A stretch of 64,000 nt of DNA from the NCBI RefSeq assembly GCF_000014865.1, contig NC_008576.1, positions 3,935,001 through 3,999,000 on the forward strand, in the 5' to 3' direction. The notes beneath the pieces are model-generated. The model searched no databases and was not told the DNA's origin. It saw nothing but the letters and a program-made list of their open reading frames with translations. Source of the DNA: Magnetococcus marinus MC-1 (GTDB taxonomy: Bacteria > Pseudomonadota > Magnetococcia > Magnetococcales > Magnetococcaceae). Both the position numbers and the translations under genes were made by a program. Position 1 is the stretch's first letter; each line of letters starts with the position of its first letter. Shown piece by piece: positions 48,745-58,047 of this stretch.

Positions 48745-49857
48745 ATGCTTATGTCACATATCTCCAAGGACAAACTCTTTCTTAGCCTGCTGTTAGTGGG
48801 TTTTGTTGCGATTTTTTTTAATCCCTGGGTATCGGCGTTGCTGGCACCCAACACCGCTGAGCAGCTCTTAAATGGTGATTTTTCTCAAGTAAACCGTTGG
48901 CGTGAGAATTTTTCCGCCTATTTTATCGCCATCACCCTGGAGGCGGTGCCCTTTATGATTATGGGCACCTTGGCATCGGCTTTGATTGAGCTGTTTGTGC
49001 CGGCTGGCTTTTTGCCAAAAATGGCGAAAAAACTGGGGATTTTGGGGGTTCCTGCGGTGGTTTTGGCCGCACCCTTGTTCCCCATTTGTGAGTGCGGCGT
49101 GGTACCGGTGGCGCGGCGGCTGCTCAAAAAGGGCCTTCCCCTCTCCCACACCATCGCCTATCTGCTGGCGGCCCCCATCTTTAACCCGGTGGTATTGCTG
49201 GGCACCTGGCTGGCCTTTTATAAAGACCCCATCTACCCCATCCTGCGCGGTGCGGGGGGTATTTTTGTGGCCTTGTTGGTCGCCTTTGCTTTTTACGGTT
49301 ACAGCCGTCGCCGTGCCTTATTAAACGCCGATGCCTTCAGCCAGCCCGCATACCCCATTATTCCCATCCAGCCCCATGTACCAACGGTGCCGACGAGCAG
49401 GCTTAACCGCCTGAGCACAATCTGGCGAGATCTGGCCTTTCATGTGCGCGAAGATTTTTTAGAGATCGCCCCCTATTTTCTGTTTGGGGTCTTTTTAGCC
49501 AGCTGCATGAAAACCTTTATTCCGCAAGAGGCCCTGTTCCAGTGGGGTGGGCATGCCATTCTCGGCCCCGCCATTATGATGGTGGCCGCTTTTGTCATGT
49601 CGCTTTGTTCCGAAGCCGATGCCTTTTTGGCCGCCAGTTTTGTGGAGTTTGATGTGGTCAGCCACATGGCCTTTCTGGTGCTTGGACCCATGTTGGATAT
49701 CAAGCTGATTATCATGTATAGCAGCCTGCTGCGCGGGCGCTTTATTGCGCTGCTCAGTTTGGCGGTGGTGGTGGGCACCACACTCTACCTCATCTTTATG
49801 GATAGGGTTTTATGGGGCTATCTGGATCTTCTGCTGGGCGGGGGAGGTCTGCTATGA
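48745..49857 (+). CDS. Permease of the UPF0718/DUF318 (ArsP-like) family
   Basis: 370 residues with about eight helices in two halves; each half starts with a conserved Phe/Pro-rich helix. Characteristic motif PLFPICECGVVPVARRLL and its echo MSLCSEADAFLAASF in the second half, both with Cys next to acidic residue. Related ArsP exports organoarsenicals; the broad family moves unknown substrates, probably metal or metalloid species. Overlaps the next gene by ATGA. ATG 48745 or 48751; no strong ribosome site. Confidence 0.85.
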   Translation: MLMSHISKDKLFLSLLLVGFVAIFFNPWVSALLAPNTAEQLLNGDFSQVNRWRENFSAYFIAITLEAVPFMIMGTLASALIELFVPAGFLPKMAKKLGILGVPAVVLAAPLFPICECGVVPVARRLLKKGLPLSHTIAYLLAAPIFNPVVLLGTWLAFYKDPIYPILRGAGGIFVALLVAFAFYGYSRRRALLNADAFSQPAYPIIPIQPHVPTVPTSRLNRLSTIWRDLAFHVREDFLEIAPYFLFGVFLASCMKTFIPQEALFQWGGHAILGPAIMMVAAFVMSLCSEADAFLAASFVEFDVVSHMAFLVLGPMLDIKLIIMYSSLLRGRFIALLSLAVVVGTTLYLIFMDRVLWGYLDLLLGGGGLL

Positions 49858-50678
49858 GACGTGTGGTGATGGCATGGCTCAACTGGGCGCCAGTATTCCA
49901 AATGGTGGGCTGGCTAATGTTTATGGGCTGGATCAGCTTTGGGGGTTATGATGCCGCTTATCTGGCCGACCTCCAGAGCAGCTTGCTCCGCTGGGGCTGG
50001 TGGCTGTTGTTGCTGATGGTGATCACTCAGATTGTGCAAACCCTGCGCGGTGGCGGTCAAGCGGCCACCTGTCAGGCCCACGACCATGAGCATGTACACG
50101 ATCATGAAGCCCCCCCCCAACCCTTAAAACTGATGGCCGTTACGGCGGTCCACTTTATCCCCTGGTTGCTATTTTGGATAACCGGCGTCACCAGTCTGAC
50201 CATGCAACAGGATCAGAGCTTGCGTCTCTCCTCCATACGGTTGCAGCAAGCGGGCGAGCCAACGGCCCCACCCTTTGATGCAGCCGCCTTACAGTCGGGT
50301 CAGCGGGTCGAGGTCAACTTGATTGATATTTATAGCCACGATGCCCTTAAATCTGGGGCCAAGGTGCGGGTGGTGGGGCGTCTGATGCGCCTAACACCCC
50401 AACAAGTGCAGAGCTATAAGCCGGGCCATACCACAGAGATGGCGCTGCTCTACCGCCATGCCATCGCCTGTTGCGCCGCCGACGCCTCACCCATTGGACT
50501 CTTATTGAGCGACCCCGGGCAGTTGCTCTCCAAGGTAGCCACAGATGCGTGGTTGGTGGTCGAAGGTACCACCAGCAATGAAATTGAGGGCGAAAAAATT
50601 TTGGGCCTGGCGGTGGAAGCCGTACAAACCATAGCCGCCCCCAGACAGCCCTACCTCTTTTGGTTAAGTAACCTCTAA
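49854..50678 (+). CDS. TIGR03943-family (DUF1980/YcgQ-like) membrane protein with His-rich loop
   Basis: 274 residues from ATG 49854, coupled to the permease by ATGA. Two to four N-terminal helices with a His/Asp/Glu loop (AHDHEHVHDHEAPP) and a C-terminal soluble domain containing VEVNLIDIYSHDALKSGAKVRVVG and the Cys pair in RHAIACCAADASP. The pairing of an UPF0718 permease with this family is widespread, and the two are probably one transport unit. The His loop suggests metal binding. Substrate unknown. Confidence 0.8.
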   Translation: MRRVVMAWLNWAPVFQMVGWLMFMGWISFGGYDAAYLADLQSSLLRWGWWLLLLMVITQIVQTLRGGGQAATCQAHDHEHVHDHEAPPQPLKLMAVTAVHFIPWLLFWITGVTSLTMQQDQSLRLSSIRLQQAGEPTAPPFDAAALQSGQRVEVNLIDIYSHDALKSGAKVRVVGRLMRLTPQQVQSYKPGHTTEMALLYRHAIACCAADASPIGLLLSDPGQLLSKVATDAWLVVEGTTSNEIEGEKILGLAVEAVQTIAAPRQPYLFWLSNL

Positions 50679-50706
50679 CCCGGATATATTTCATGAAATA
50701 TCCGGG
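50679..50706 (+). terminator. Hairpin directly after the permease-pair operon
   Basis: CCCGGATAT and ATATCCGGG close an inner TTCATGAA palindrome; the stem starts right after the TAA. No T-run. Confidence 0.55.
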
Positions 50707-51046
50707 CTAGGGTGCTGATGCTCAGGGAGGGGCTGCGCGACCAGATGGCTCCCCCTTGGCACAGCCCCCTAACCGCACGGCCCCTCTACCACCCATGCAA
50801 CCCCTGCCCCTGCCCCTGCCCCTTTTTGATCCATCATACGCCTACAGCTCGGAGGATGCACAACGCCGTGGATTTATTCTATCCGCCATTCTTACACTTA
50901 CCCGAGCAGCGCCCTTTTGAACCCTTTTTTTGGGGGGTAAAGCTTGTCAAACCGCGCCCTGCACAGGCACAATAAGGTCAGGGTTGTCATGTGTGGTGGC
51001 CCATCAACATGGCTTACACAACAGGCCGATAAGGAATCCCTTAATC
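50707..51046. other. Intergenic region before the Crp/Fnr regulator
   Basis: 340 bp, no gene seen. Contains CCCCTG repeats (about 50801-50823) and a candidate promoter TTGTCA (50944-50949) with CACAAT (50968-50973, spacing 18). Confidence 0.5.
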
Positions 51047-51709
51047 ATGCCCATGGATCTTGCGTTGCTGCAAACCCACCCTCCGCTGGCGTTGCTGCCC
51101 ATACCCATCCAAGAGCAGATTGTACGACAGTGCCAAGTCATTACCATACCGGCGCGTACCTTAGTGTTTGATGATGGCCACGCCTGTCAGGCCTTACCCT
51201 TTTTATTAAAAGGTTCCATTCGGGTTTTTAAACAAGGGGAGAATGGTCGTGAGATCAGCCTCTATCGGGTCAAGCCCGATGAGTTATGCATTATCACCCT
51301 AAGCTGTTTAATGGGGGGCACCCCTTACCCAGCAACCGGTGTGACCGAGAGCGAAGTAGAAGCCGTTGCCCTACCCCGCGCCCTTTTTTTGACGCTTATT
51401 AGCCGTGAGCCAAGCTTTCGCGATATGGCTTTTGCCCACTATAGCAGCCGACTGGCGGAGTTGATGCAATTGGTCGAAGCTGTGACTTTTCAAAAGCTGG
51501 ACCAACGCCTCGCGGAGTGGCTGGTCCAGCAGGAGGGGCCCATCCTGGTGTCGCACCAACAGATGGCCGATGAGTTGGGCAGTGTACGCGAGATGATTAG
51601 CCGTCTACTAAAACAGTTTGAGGCCAATGGTTGGATCGTATTGGGGCGAAAACAGGTGGAAATTGTAAACCGCTCGGCGCTGCTTGCCTACAAAACGGGA
51701 ACTATGTGA
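51047..51709 (+). CDS. Crp/Fnr-family transcriptional regulator
   Basis: 220 residues. A cyclic-nucleotide-type beta-roll (about 25-115; LVFDDGHACQALPFLLKGSIRVFK), a long dimer helix (FRDMAFAHYSSRLAELMQLVEAVTFQKLDQRLAEWL) and a helix-turn-helix with VSHQQMADELGSVREMISRLLKQFE. The four N-terminal Cys of Fnr are absent, so it does not hold that Fe-S cluster. It has three Cys in the sensor part (CQ, LC, SC) that might be redox-active. The frame extends upstream but ATG 51047 follows AAGGA. Probably controls the DUF2892 gene, whose promoter has a fitting site overlapping this gene's stop. Confidence 0.88.
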   Translation: MPMDLALLQTHPPLALLPIPIQEQIVRQCQVITIPARTLVFDDGHACQALPFLLKGSIRVFKQGENGREISLYRVKPDELCIITLSCLMGGTPYPATGVTESEVEAVALPRALFLTLISREPSFRDMAFAHYSSRLAELMQLVEAVTFQKLDQRLAEWLVQQEGPILVSHQQMADELGSVREMISRLLKQFEANGWIVLGRKQVEIVNRSALLAYKTGTM

Positions 51710-51753
51710 TCAAAGTCACTGTAAATTTGCCCCACATGTTCTATAAGGGTTCA
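51705..51753 (+). promoter_or_regulatory. Class II CRP/FNR-type site and promoter before DUF2892 gene
   Basis: TGTGATCAAAGTCACT (51705-51720) matches TGTGA-N6-TCACA except for the last base. A -10-like TATAAG is at 51742-51747, predicting +1 at about 51754, so the site is centred at -41.5, the classic class II position. It overlaps the stop codon of the regulator gene. Confidence 0.7.
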
Positions 51754-51799
51754 TCGTTAGAGCGTTTCTAACACGTTACAACTGATGGAGTATGCAGAT

Positions 51800-51991
51800 A
51801 TGAAAGCGAACGTTGGCGGTATTGACCGCATTTTACGTATGGTTGCCGGTATTGCCCTCATTGCTTGGGCCGCTGTTTTGGGTGGTCCTGTGTGGGCTTG
51901 GGTTGGGGTAGTACCCTTGCTGACTGGCTTGTTTAAATTTTGTCCGTTCTACCCCATTCTGGGCATCAGTAGCTGTAGCAAGTGTGAGTAG
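51800..51991 (+). CDS. DUF2892-family small membrane protein
   Basis: 63 residues. MKANVGGIDRILRMVAGI is the family start, followed by two helices (IALIAWAAVLGG and WAWVGVVPLLTGLFKF) and the tail CPFYPILGISSCSKCE with several Cys (CP, CSKC). DUF2892 proteins resemble the membrane part of YgaP and often accompany rhodaneses and Crp/Fnr regulators. ATG 51800 has GGAG at 9 nt; two earlier in-frame ATGs exist. Function probably in thiol or sulfur handling (inference). Confidence 0.85.
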   Translation: MKANVGGIDRILRMVAGIALIAWAAVLGGPVWAWVGVVPLLTGLFKFCPFYPILGISSCSKCE

Positions 51992-52302
51992 TCCCCTGTG
52001 CCATGAAGGATGCCTAAGCATCCTTCATGGCCACTTTAAACAACCCCCACCATGCTGTTGGCTTGGCTCAACAGGAGTGCCGTTTTCCAAGGGTATTGTG
52101 CCCCGGAGATCTTACGCGGTACACGCCTATACTTTCCCCTCATGCAAACCCTCGCAAGCAAAACAAACAACAACCCTCAGCCTTTTCACCTAAAATCTTA
52201 TTTTTTCTCCTCGCCATCGAATTTATCGCCCGTGACGGTTGTATTTCTTGGCAAGATGCTTACAATGGGAAGAACTGGAAATAACTATTCCCGGAGTAAC
52301 CG
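51992..52302. other. Intergenic region with hairpin, before CheW-domain gene
   Basis: 311 bp. After a 13-bp hairpin at 52001-52030 nothing gene-like is seen; the end carries a GGAG that serves the next gene. Confidence 0.5.
52001..52030 (+). terminator. Perfect 13-bp hairpin after DUF2892 gene
   Basis: CCATGAAGGATGC and GCATCCTTCATGG around CTAA. Strong stem but no T-run; terminator by position. Confidence 0.65.
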
Positions 52303-52797
52303 ATGGTTCTTTGTAGCTTTACCGTAGGCGACCTTCTATTGGGCATCGACATTATGTTGGTGCGGGAAATTCGCCGAGCGACCCCTTGTACCCAAGTGCC
52401 TGGGGCACCAGACTTTTACATGGGCCTGGTCAATATTCGTGGTCAAGTTGCCACCATCGCCGATTTGCGCACCCGCTTAGGCTGGGAACAAGGTGGTGTG
52501 GGCCAAGACAACACCGGCTACTTTATCATCATGAAAACCAAGCCTGAAGTTAAGGAGTGGTACCATGATAAGGTAGACAAGCATTGTCCCTGGGAAGATC
52601 GGTTTGGTCTGCGGGTCGATAAGCTTGGCGTGGTGCAGGATTTTGGCAACGAGGGTTTCCAACCGCGTCCAGCCAACTTAGAGGGCATCTCTGCGCGTTT
52701 TGCCAAAGGGGTGATCGAACTGGACCGCAAGCTGCTGGTGGTGCTCAACCTACCCGCCTTGATGGGCTTTGGTGACCCAGAGAAGATGGACGACTAA
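52303..52797 (+). CDS. cheW: CheW-domain protein with a variant loop
   Basis: 164 residues, single CheW domain: FTVGDLLLGIDIMLVREIRR, VPGAPDFYMGLVNIRGQVATIADLRTRLG, and GVIELDRKLLVVLNLPAL. CheW couples MCPs to CheA. Between the strands there is an inserted segment of about 20 residues (KPEVKEWYHDKVDKHCPWED) that ordinary CheW lacks, containing a Cys. It is not next to other che genes. May be a specialised adaptor. ATG 52303 has GGAG at 7 nt. Confidence 0.85.
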   Translation: MVLCSFTVGDLLLGIDIMLVREIRRATPCTQVPGAPDFYMGLVNIRGQVATIADLRTRLGWEQGGVGQDNTGYFIIMKTKPEVKEWYHDKVDKHCPWEDRFGLRVDKLGVVQDFGNEGFQPRPANLEGISARFAKGVIELDRKLLVVLNLPALMGFGDPEKMDD

Positions 52798-53311
52798 GCG
52801 GCCTGCAACCCCGACAGGATGCAGATGAACCTTTCTTAAACCCGCACCCCTTACACTTGATCCGTGGTTGCGTAGCAGGCATACCCTGGTTTTTTTTGTG
52901 GGATCGCCGTTTTTTAAGCAAAAGCGCCCTTGGCCTACCAGAGCCCCGCTCTGTGACACCAAGCTCTAAAGGGGTTGGAGGCGGCCTGGGTCGTTGCACA
53001 GGCGCTCAACGGTTGGGCAGGGTGGAACGCGGTTCTCTCCCCCTTAGCTTTCCGGCATACTCTCCGCCCCTGGCCCGCTTGGTGAACTGTACCACACCGA
53101 CAACCGCTCATGACATGCGGTTTCGTCTGTTTTTGGAGCAACCAAATAAGCGCTTTTTTTAACAGCCCATGCTCTGAGGATTAAAGGTGGTCTCTCCTGT
53201 TGCCCTCTCTTCTGCCACTCAAAGCGCACCGAGACGACTTATTCTCATCTTCCGTGCAAACACCGGTTATTCCAATCCAGCGCGTCCCCATCCCATGGCA
53301 CAACATAAAGC
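52798..53311. other. Intergenic region before binding-protein/kinase operon
   Basis: 515 bp, no convincing gene. Several T- and C-runs; no repeat of note. Should contain the promoter of the following operon. Confidence 0.5.
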
Positions 53312-54178
53312 ATGGTGGTTCCTATGGGTTTGAGAATCTACAGCTTTTTATGGGCAATGCTGTTTTTAGCAACCTTTGGCCTGGTCACCCCAGCCTTGGC
53401 CAGACCCCTTGATGAAATTATGCGCAGCGGAGAACTGCGGCTCTGTATTAGCGGCGACCATCTTGCCCTGACCAACGCCACCGCCCGGACTTTTGCGCGT
53501 TACCTTGGCGTCACCCCCCATATCATCCATTTAAACAGTTGGGATCAACAGTTCCATGACCGCGACCGCGTGACCCACAAGTTTCGCGCTTACATCCCTG
53601 CGTTGTTGGCTGATGGTCGCTGTGACATCTACCCCAATGATATCGAGTTGTTTGCATGGCGCATGAACATGCTTACGATTACCCCGCTCTTCGCCACTCG
53701 CATGACCGTTGTTGTGCCCCAATCGGTGCTACAACCCATCCGCTCCCTACAAGATCTAGGAGGCAAGCGCACCCTTGTTGCACCGACCTCCAGCGCCCAT
53801 GATTGGCTTAAACAGCAAAATCAATTTGTATTTAAAGAGCATCCGCTTATCATTGCATTCGACTCAACGGATCATTCGGTTGAATCCCTCAGCCGGGAAG
53901 AGATCGACTTTTCCATACTGAGCGCTCAAGAGGTTTTTCGTCAAACCCAAATCCGCTTGCTTGCCATTAAAGTGGCTTTCCCGGTGGGAAACATTCAACA
54001 GGTAGGCTGGGGCACCCACCCGGAACATCATCAACTGCGCAACAAGCTCGTCGAGTTTTTTACCCTGCAACGCGTACCGGGCTCACTCTTTGACTATCTT
54101 TGGGAACAACATGTGGGCATTGCCCTATCGGCGTTTAATCTTTTTATCACCTCCACCCCAGGTGGAGGTGAGCATTGA
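53312..54178 (+). CDS. Periplasmic binding protein (SBP_bac_3), partner of the adjoining kinase
   Basis: 288 residues. Signal peptide (YSFLWAMLFLATFGLVTPALA) then LDEIMRSGELRLCISGD, typical of the amino-acid binding proteins, and the later half with VVVPQSVLQPIRSLQDLGGKRT. It binds a small ligand in the periplasm. The stop overlaps the TTG start of a hybrid kinase, so it probably acts as the sensor partner of that kinase, not of a transporter. ATG 53312 or 53324 may start it. No ABC permease is near. Confidence 0.85.
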   Translation: MVVPMGLRIYSFLWAMLFLATFGLVTPALARPLDEIMRSGELRLCISGDHLALTNATARTFARYLGVTPHIIHLNSWDQQFHDRDRVTHKFRAYIPALLADGRCDIYPNDIELFAWRMNMLTITPLFATRMTVVVPQSVLQPIRSLQDLGGKRTLVAPTSSAHDWLKQQNQFVFKEHPLIIAFDSTDHSVESLSREEIDFSILSAQEVFRQTQIRLLAIKVAFPVGNIQQVGWGTHPEHHQLRNKLVEFFTLQRVPGSLFDYLWEQHVGIALSAFNLFITSTPGGGEH

Positions 54179-56907
54179 ATCTGCTAACACGTTTGCGTCT
54201 TAGCCCGATCCGCCTGAAACTGTTTTTTGTAGCCTCCTTACTCATGGCCTTGGTGGTGGGGTTGTTTACTACCTTCTCGGCCCTGCTTACCGGAGAGGCC
54301 ATCCGCATTCACATGGATCAAGCCTTGCAGCAGCGTACGCTACTGGCCCTACAATCCACCACCCGGTTTTTAGAGAGCCAACGGCTTAACCTAGCCCTCT
54401 TGGGTAGCACACCAGCGGTACGGGTCTATCTCCAAAATCCGGCCATGATTTCCATATCCCAACCAGGACTAGACACCCTTTTCCAGCAGGAGTTGGATAA
54501 TAAACCCTGGTTTTCATCCATCATGCTTATGCACGGTGATTTGGTGGTCTATCGTCACCGTCATCCTACCCTCATACCCCATCAAGGGATCGAGCTGTTT
54601 GGCCTTGCAGAGCAGCCTATTACCACCCTAGAAAATGATCCTTACCGGGGCGAAATTTTGTTACGGGTGCCGCTGATTATACCCCATCGAGAAGACGAAC
54701 CTTATGCCATCGCCGCCCGCATTAACCCAAGCCAGCTTCAATTGCAGCTTTTTCAAACCGGTGGCGAAGACCATGTGGGTTCTATCCTGTTTGCCCCTTT
54801 AGACCATAACAATCATCCTATGTTTAAAGATGTTGACCAGATTGATCCCCACTGGCAACAGCTGCTTGAGCAAGGCATTCCCCAGTGGGCTTGGCATCAC
54901 CAACGGCCTCTTCAGACAAAATCCTTTTATCTGCATGGGCGGCGTCATGCCATCTACCCTTTTGCTGTTTTTGGTCATGAGCCGGTTAGTATAAAACGCA
55001 CCATTATTACCCAACAGATTTTTATCCTTGTTGCGGTGGGGGCTGCCTTGCTGGCAGTAGGTTTGGTGGGCATATCCCGCATGTCCGGACAGATTACCGC
55101 CCCCATCACCCAATTAGCCAATGAAGCCTACCAGCGTGTGCACCAAGCGCTCCCTAACTTAGATATTGATCATCAACGGCTCAATGACCGCCGTGATCGC
55201 CAAAATGAGGTGGTTACACTGGGAACGCTGCTGGATCTGTTGCTGGATGAGCTCTTGCGTCACACCCAAGATTTGACCAGTCGTGTGCAGGCTCAAACCC
55301 AGGATTTAACCCAAGCAAACGCCCGCCTGTTGGAAGAGATTGAGCAGCGCCGCACCGCCGAAGAGGAGCTACGTGAACACCAAGAGTTGCTGCATGATAT
55401 TTTAGAAACCAGCGTAGATGGCTTTTTGGTGGTGGATCGTAAGGGTAATGTCACCCACAGCAATCAGCGCTTTGCACAGATGTGGCAGATTCCTGAATCC
55501 ATCATCATGCAGCAAGATGAGTCACTCCTGCTGCAACATGTACTGCCCCAACTGAGCCACCCCCACAGTTTTATGGCGAAGGTCAATGGCCTTTACGAAG
55601 ACGATCAGTTTAGCTTGGATGAGCTCATGTTCCGAGATGGCCGGGTCTTTGAGCGCCATAGCCGCCCCCTCTACCACAATGGTGACATGGTTGGACGTCT
55701 CTGGCAGTTTCGTGATATTACCCGTGAGCGGGAACAGCAACGCCAACTGCAAACAGCCAAAGATCGCGCTGAAAGTGCCAATGCCGCCAAGAGCGCCTTT
55801 TTAGCCACCATGAGCCATGAGATCCGTACCCCACTCAATGGCATTATTGGCATGCTCGAACACCTGCGCCAAGAACCCCTAGAAGCCGCTCTCAAAGAGC
55901 GCTTTGATCTGATTTGCCGCTCCTCCGAGGTGCTGCTGGACCTGCTTAACAACATTCTGGATTTTTCAAAAATTGAAGCAGACCAACTCCGCTTTGAGTC
56001 TATTCCCTATCGACCTAAACAACTTATCCAAGATGGCATCGAGCTGCACAAACTACTGGCCCATGAAAAGGGGATTGATCTAAGCTGCCACTGTCACCCG
56101 AATTTGCCCAGCTCAAGCATGGGTGACCCAACCCGCATTCGGCAAATATTGATCAACCTTGTCAGCAACGCCATCAAATTTACCGAGACCGGTTATGTGC
56201 AGATCGAAGCCTATCTGGAAGAGGGAGCACCTGCACAGCTACACATTAATGTTTCAGACAGTGGCAGCGGCATCCCCGAGGCTCAGTTGGCGCAACTCTT
56301 TACCCCTTTTACCCAAGCCGATGGCAGCATAAGCCGTCGTCATGGGGGCACCGGATTGGGGTTAGCCATCTCCAAACGCTTGGTAGAAGCCATGTACGGC
56401 CAAATCTCCGTCACCAGCCAAGTTGGGGAGGGCTCATCATTTCTAATGACCATCCCCCATCAACCGCCCAGTCAAGCGTTGCTGTTAGAACAGGGGATGG
56501 ACGATTTATTGGCCGTGGTGTCTTCCCTGGAGATTTTATTGGTGGAGGACGATCCCATTAACCAGGTGGTTGCACGCGGCTTGTTGCAGCGTGAGGGGCA
56601 TCGCGTTACGTTAGCTAAGGATGGCTTAGAGGCTCTGGATCTCTTTCAACTGGACCGCTTTGACCTGATTCTGATGGATATACGCATGCCTCGCTTAAAT
56701 GGGTTAGACACCACCCGGCGTATCCGTGCCCGTGAGCGTGGCCATGGGGTTACTTCGCCAATTCCGGTCATTGGCTTAACCGCAGATGTACTTAAAGAGA
56801 CCCTGATCGAGGGGGATGAGGTCGGTATGCAAGAAATTATCACCAAACCCGTCCGCTTAGAGACGCTAAAACGGGCCATCGCCCGAGCTATGCACCATAA
56901 AACCTAA
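54175..56907 (+). CDS. Hybrid sensor kinase (sensor-HAMP-PAS-HisKA-HATPase-REC)
   Basis: 910 residues. TTG start at 54175 overlaps the upstream stop (TTGA) and has a strong GGAGGTGA 4-11 nt before it. TM1 about 15-38, extracytoplasmic domain to about 275, TM2 about 283-303, HAMP, coiled coil, PAS ([20 protein letters not shown]), His[20 protein letters not shown], HATPase [16 protein letters not shown] and REC ([30 protein letters not shown]). No HPt. Its input domain could contact the co-encoded binding protein. Confidence 0.9.
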   Translation: MNLLTRLRLSPIRLKLFFVASLLMALVVGLFTTFSALLTGEAIRIHMDQALQQRTLLALQSTTRFLESQRLNLALLGSTPAVRVYLQNPAMISISQPGLDTLFQQELDNKPWFSSIMLMHGDLVVYRHRHPTLIPHQGIELFGLAEQPITTLENDPYRGEILLRVPLIIPHREDEPYAIAARINPSQLQLQLFQTGGEDHVGSILFAPLDHNNHPMFKDVDQIDPHWQQLLEQGIPQWAWHHQRPLQTKSFYLHGRRHAIYPFAVFGHEPVSIKRTIITQQIFILVAVGAALLAVGLVGISRMSGQITAPITQLANEAYQRVHQALPNLDIDHQRLNDRRDRQNEVVTLGTLLDLLLDELLRHTQDLTSRVQAQTQDLTQANARLLEEIEQRRTAEEELREHQELLHDILETSVDGFLVVDRKGNVTHSNQRFAQMWQIPESIIMQQDESLLLQHVLPQLSHPHSFMAKVNGLYEDDQFSLDELMFRDGRVFERHSRPLYHNGDMVGRLWQFRDITREREQQRQLQTAKDRAESANAAKSAFLATMSHEIRTPLNGIIGMLEHLRQEPLEAALKERFDLICRSSEVLLDLLNNILDFSKIEADQLRFESIPYRPKQLIQDGIELHKLLAHEKGIDLSCHCHPNLPSSSMGDPTRIRQILINLVSNAIKFTETGYVQIEAYLEEGAPAQLHINVSDSGSGIPEAQLAQLFTPFTQADGSISRRHGGTGLGLAISKRLVEAMYGQISVTSQVGEGSSFLMTIPHQPPSQALLLEQGMDDLLAVVSSLEILLVEDDPINQVVARGLLQREGHRVTLAKDGLEALDLFQLDRFDLILMDIRMPRLNGLDTTRRIRARERGHGVTSPIPVIGLTADVLKETLIEGDEVGMQEIITKPVRLETLKRAIARAMHHKT

Positions 56908-56928
56908 GGCTATGCTTGGCCTTTTTTT
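56906..56928 (+). terminator. Intrinsic terminator after hybrid kinase
   Basis: AAGGC and GCCTT around TATGCTTG, then a run of T's. A short but plausible intrinsic terminator. Confidence 0.6.
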
Positions 56929-57245
56929 GGTCGATTCAAGGCATGCTGGCCTTTATTCTACTTGAGGCACGGGCGCTACACCTGTCGGATTCTTCCGCAA
57001 CAGCGCTCACGCTGGCTTGGGCCAATGCAAAGATCTTTTTGCGGGGTCACCAAAATTTTTACCGATTTTGTCTATACACAAGCGATCCTCTTATGCCTAA
57101 ATAGAGTGACGCTTTGTCACCATTATTTCAGCTGAGCAAAACCGTCTAAACGGGGTTTTTTACCCAAATAAATTTCGCCGGGCGATCCCCACCTAACTGG
57201 CCGGTTACTCGCTCTACTGCTGTGCTATTTCGGAAGGATTTTATC
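56929..57245. other. Intergenic region before Cys-rich small gene
   Basis: 317 bp, AT-rich in part, without a convincing gene. At 57139-57161 a hairpin (CCGTCTAAACGG with a T6 tail) may end an unidentified transcript. Confidence 0.5.
57139..57161 (+). terminator. Hairpin with T-run upstream of Cys-rich small gene
   Basis: AAAACCGT/ACGG with bulge, followed by GGTTTTTT. Could be the end of an undetected transcript. Confidence 0.4.
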
Positions 57246-57521
57246 ATGAAATTTGACTTGCAACAGCAAGGCCGTACCCTCGCGATAGATATTCAACCCG
57301 ATAACGATGCCCAGGCCGTGGCGCTGCTCAAACAGTTTGAAAGTTGCCGCGCAGGACACTGCACCTGCGCCAGCGCTGCGCTAAGCAACCTGGATGATAT
57401 GCAGGTTAACCCACAGCACAATGGTCACATTCGGGTTGAGCTAACCGCGCGGGAGGGCTCCCGTATCCAAGCCTCCGACGTGGCCAAATGTATTGTTTTT
57501 AGTGCCCCCACTGAAGCGTAG
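57246..57521 (+). CDS. Small Cys-containing hypothetical protein
   Basis: 91 residues, soluble: MKFDLQQQGRTLAIDIQ, then SCRAGHCTCASAA with CxxxxCxC and a third Cys near the end (AKCIVF). Possible metal or cluster site. GGAAGGA lies 8 nt upstream of ATG 57246. Neighbouring rhodanese is convergent. No family recognised. Confidence 0.72.
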   Translation: MKFDLQQQGRTLAIDIQPDNDAQAVALLKQFESCRAGHCTCASAALSNLDDMQVNPQHNGHIRVELTAREGSRIQASDVAKCIVFSAPTEA

Positions 57522-57624
57522 GTCAGCGCCCAAGCGATTCCCCTAAACCCCTCGACCACCGGCTTTACACCAGAGGGGCAACACCCACGGGGCACCCCTC
57601 TAGGCTTGGCTATTCTGTTTCTGT

Positions 57625-58047
57625 TTAACACTGCATCCAAGGCAAACCTCGCTGACGCCAGCCATTGATTAAGCCCCGTTGGTGCTTCTCATTTTTATCC
57701 CCCTCAAAACCCTCGGTCACATGGGATACCCGCTGAAAACCGTGTTGAATTAAAAAATTACCCGCGTCAATGGAGCGGTGCCCACTGCGGCAGATCAGCA
57801 CAATGTGCTGATTCCGCTGAGCCAACTCCTCCACCTCCGATAGAAAATCAGGGTTAATGGCAAAGTCAGGGTAATCTTGCCACGGCACATTATAGACCCC
57901 AATGGGATGGCCCACATAGTAGTGCTCCATCTCGGTACGTATGTCGATAAACATGACCTGCTCATCCTGCACCACGGCATAGGCTTCCACAGCGGTCAGA
58001 TGGTGCAGATCAGGATTGGACGGAGAGTGGGGCGATGCAGGCAACAT
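57625..58047 (-). CDS. Rhodanese-domain sulfurtransferase
   Basis: 140 residues, single rhodanese domain: TAVEAYAVVQDEQVMFIDIRTEMEH, HPIGVYNVPWQDYP and the active loop LICRSGHRSIDAGNFL with catalytic Cys. C-terminal HVTEGFEGDKNEKHQRGLINGW follows the PspE/GlpE-like pattern. AGGAGG lies 6 nt before the ATG. Upstream lies an AT-rich stretch with dyads that may regulate it. Confidence 0.92.
   Translation of the reverse strand: MLPASPHSPSNPDLHHLTAVEAYAVVQDEQVMFIDIRTEMEHYYVGHPIGVYNVPWQDYPDFAINPDFLSEVEELAQRNQHIVLICRSGHRSIDAGNFLIQHGFQRVSHVTEGFEGDKNEKHQRGLINGWRQRGLPWMQC

Noticed and set aside
50801-50823. CCCCTG run as a regulatory repeat
   Set aside because: Only three short copies in C-rich sequence; likely chance.
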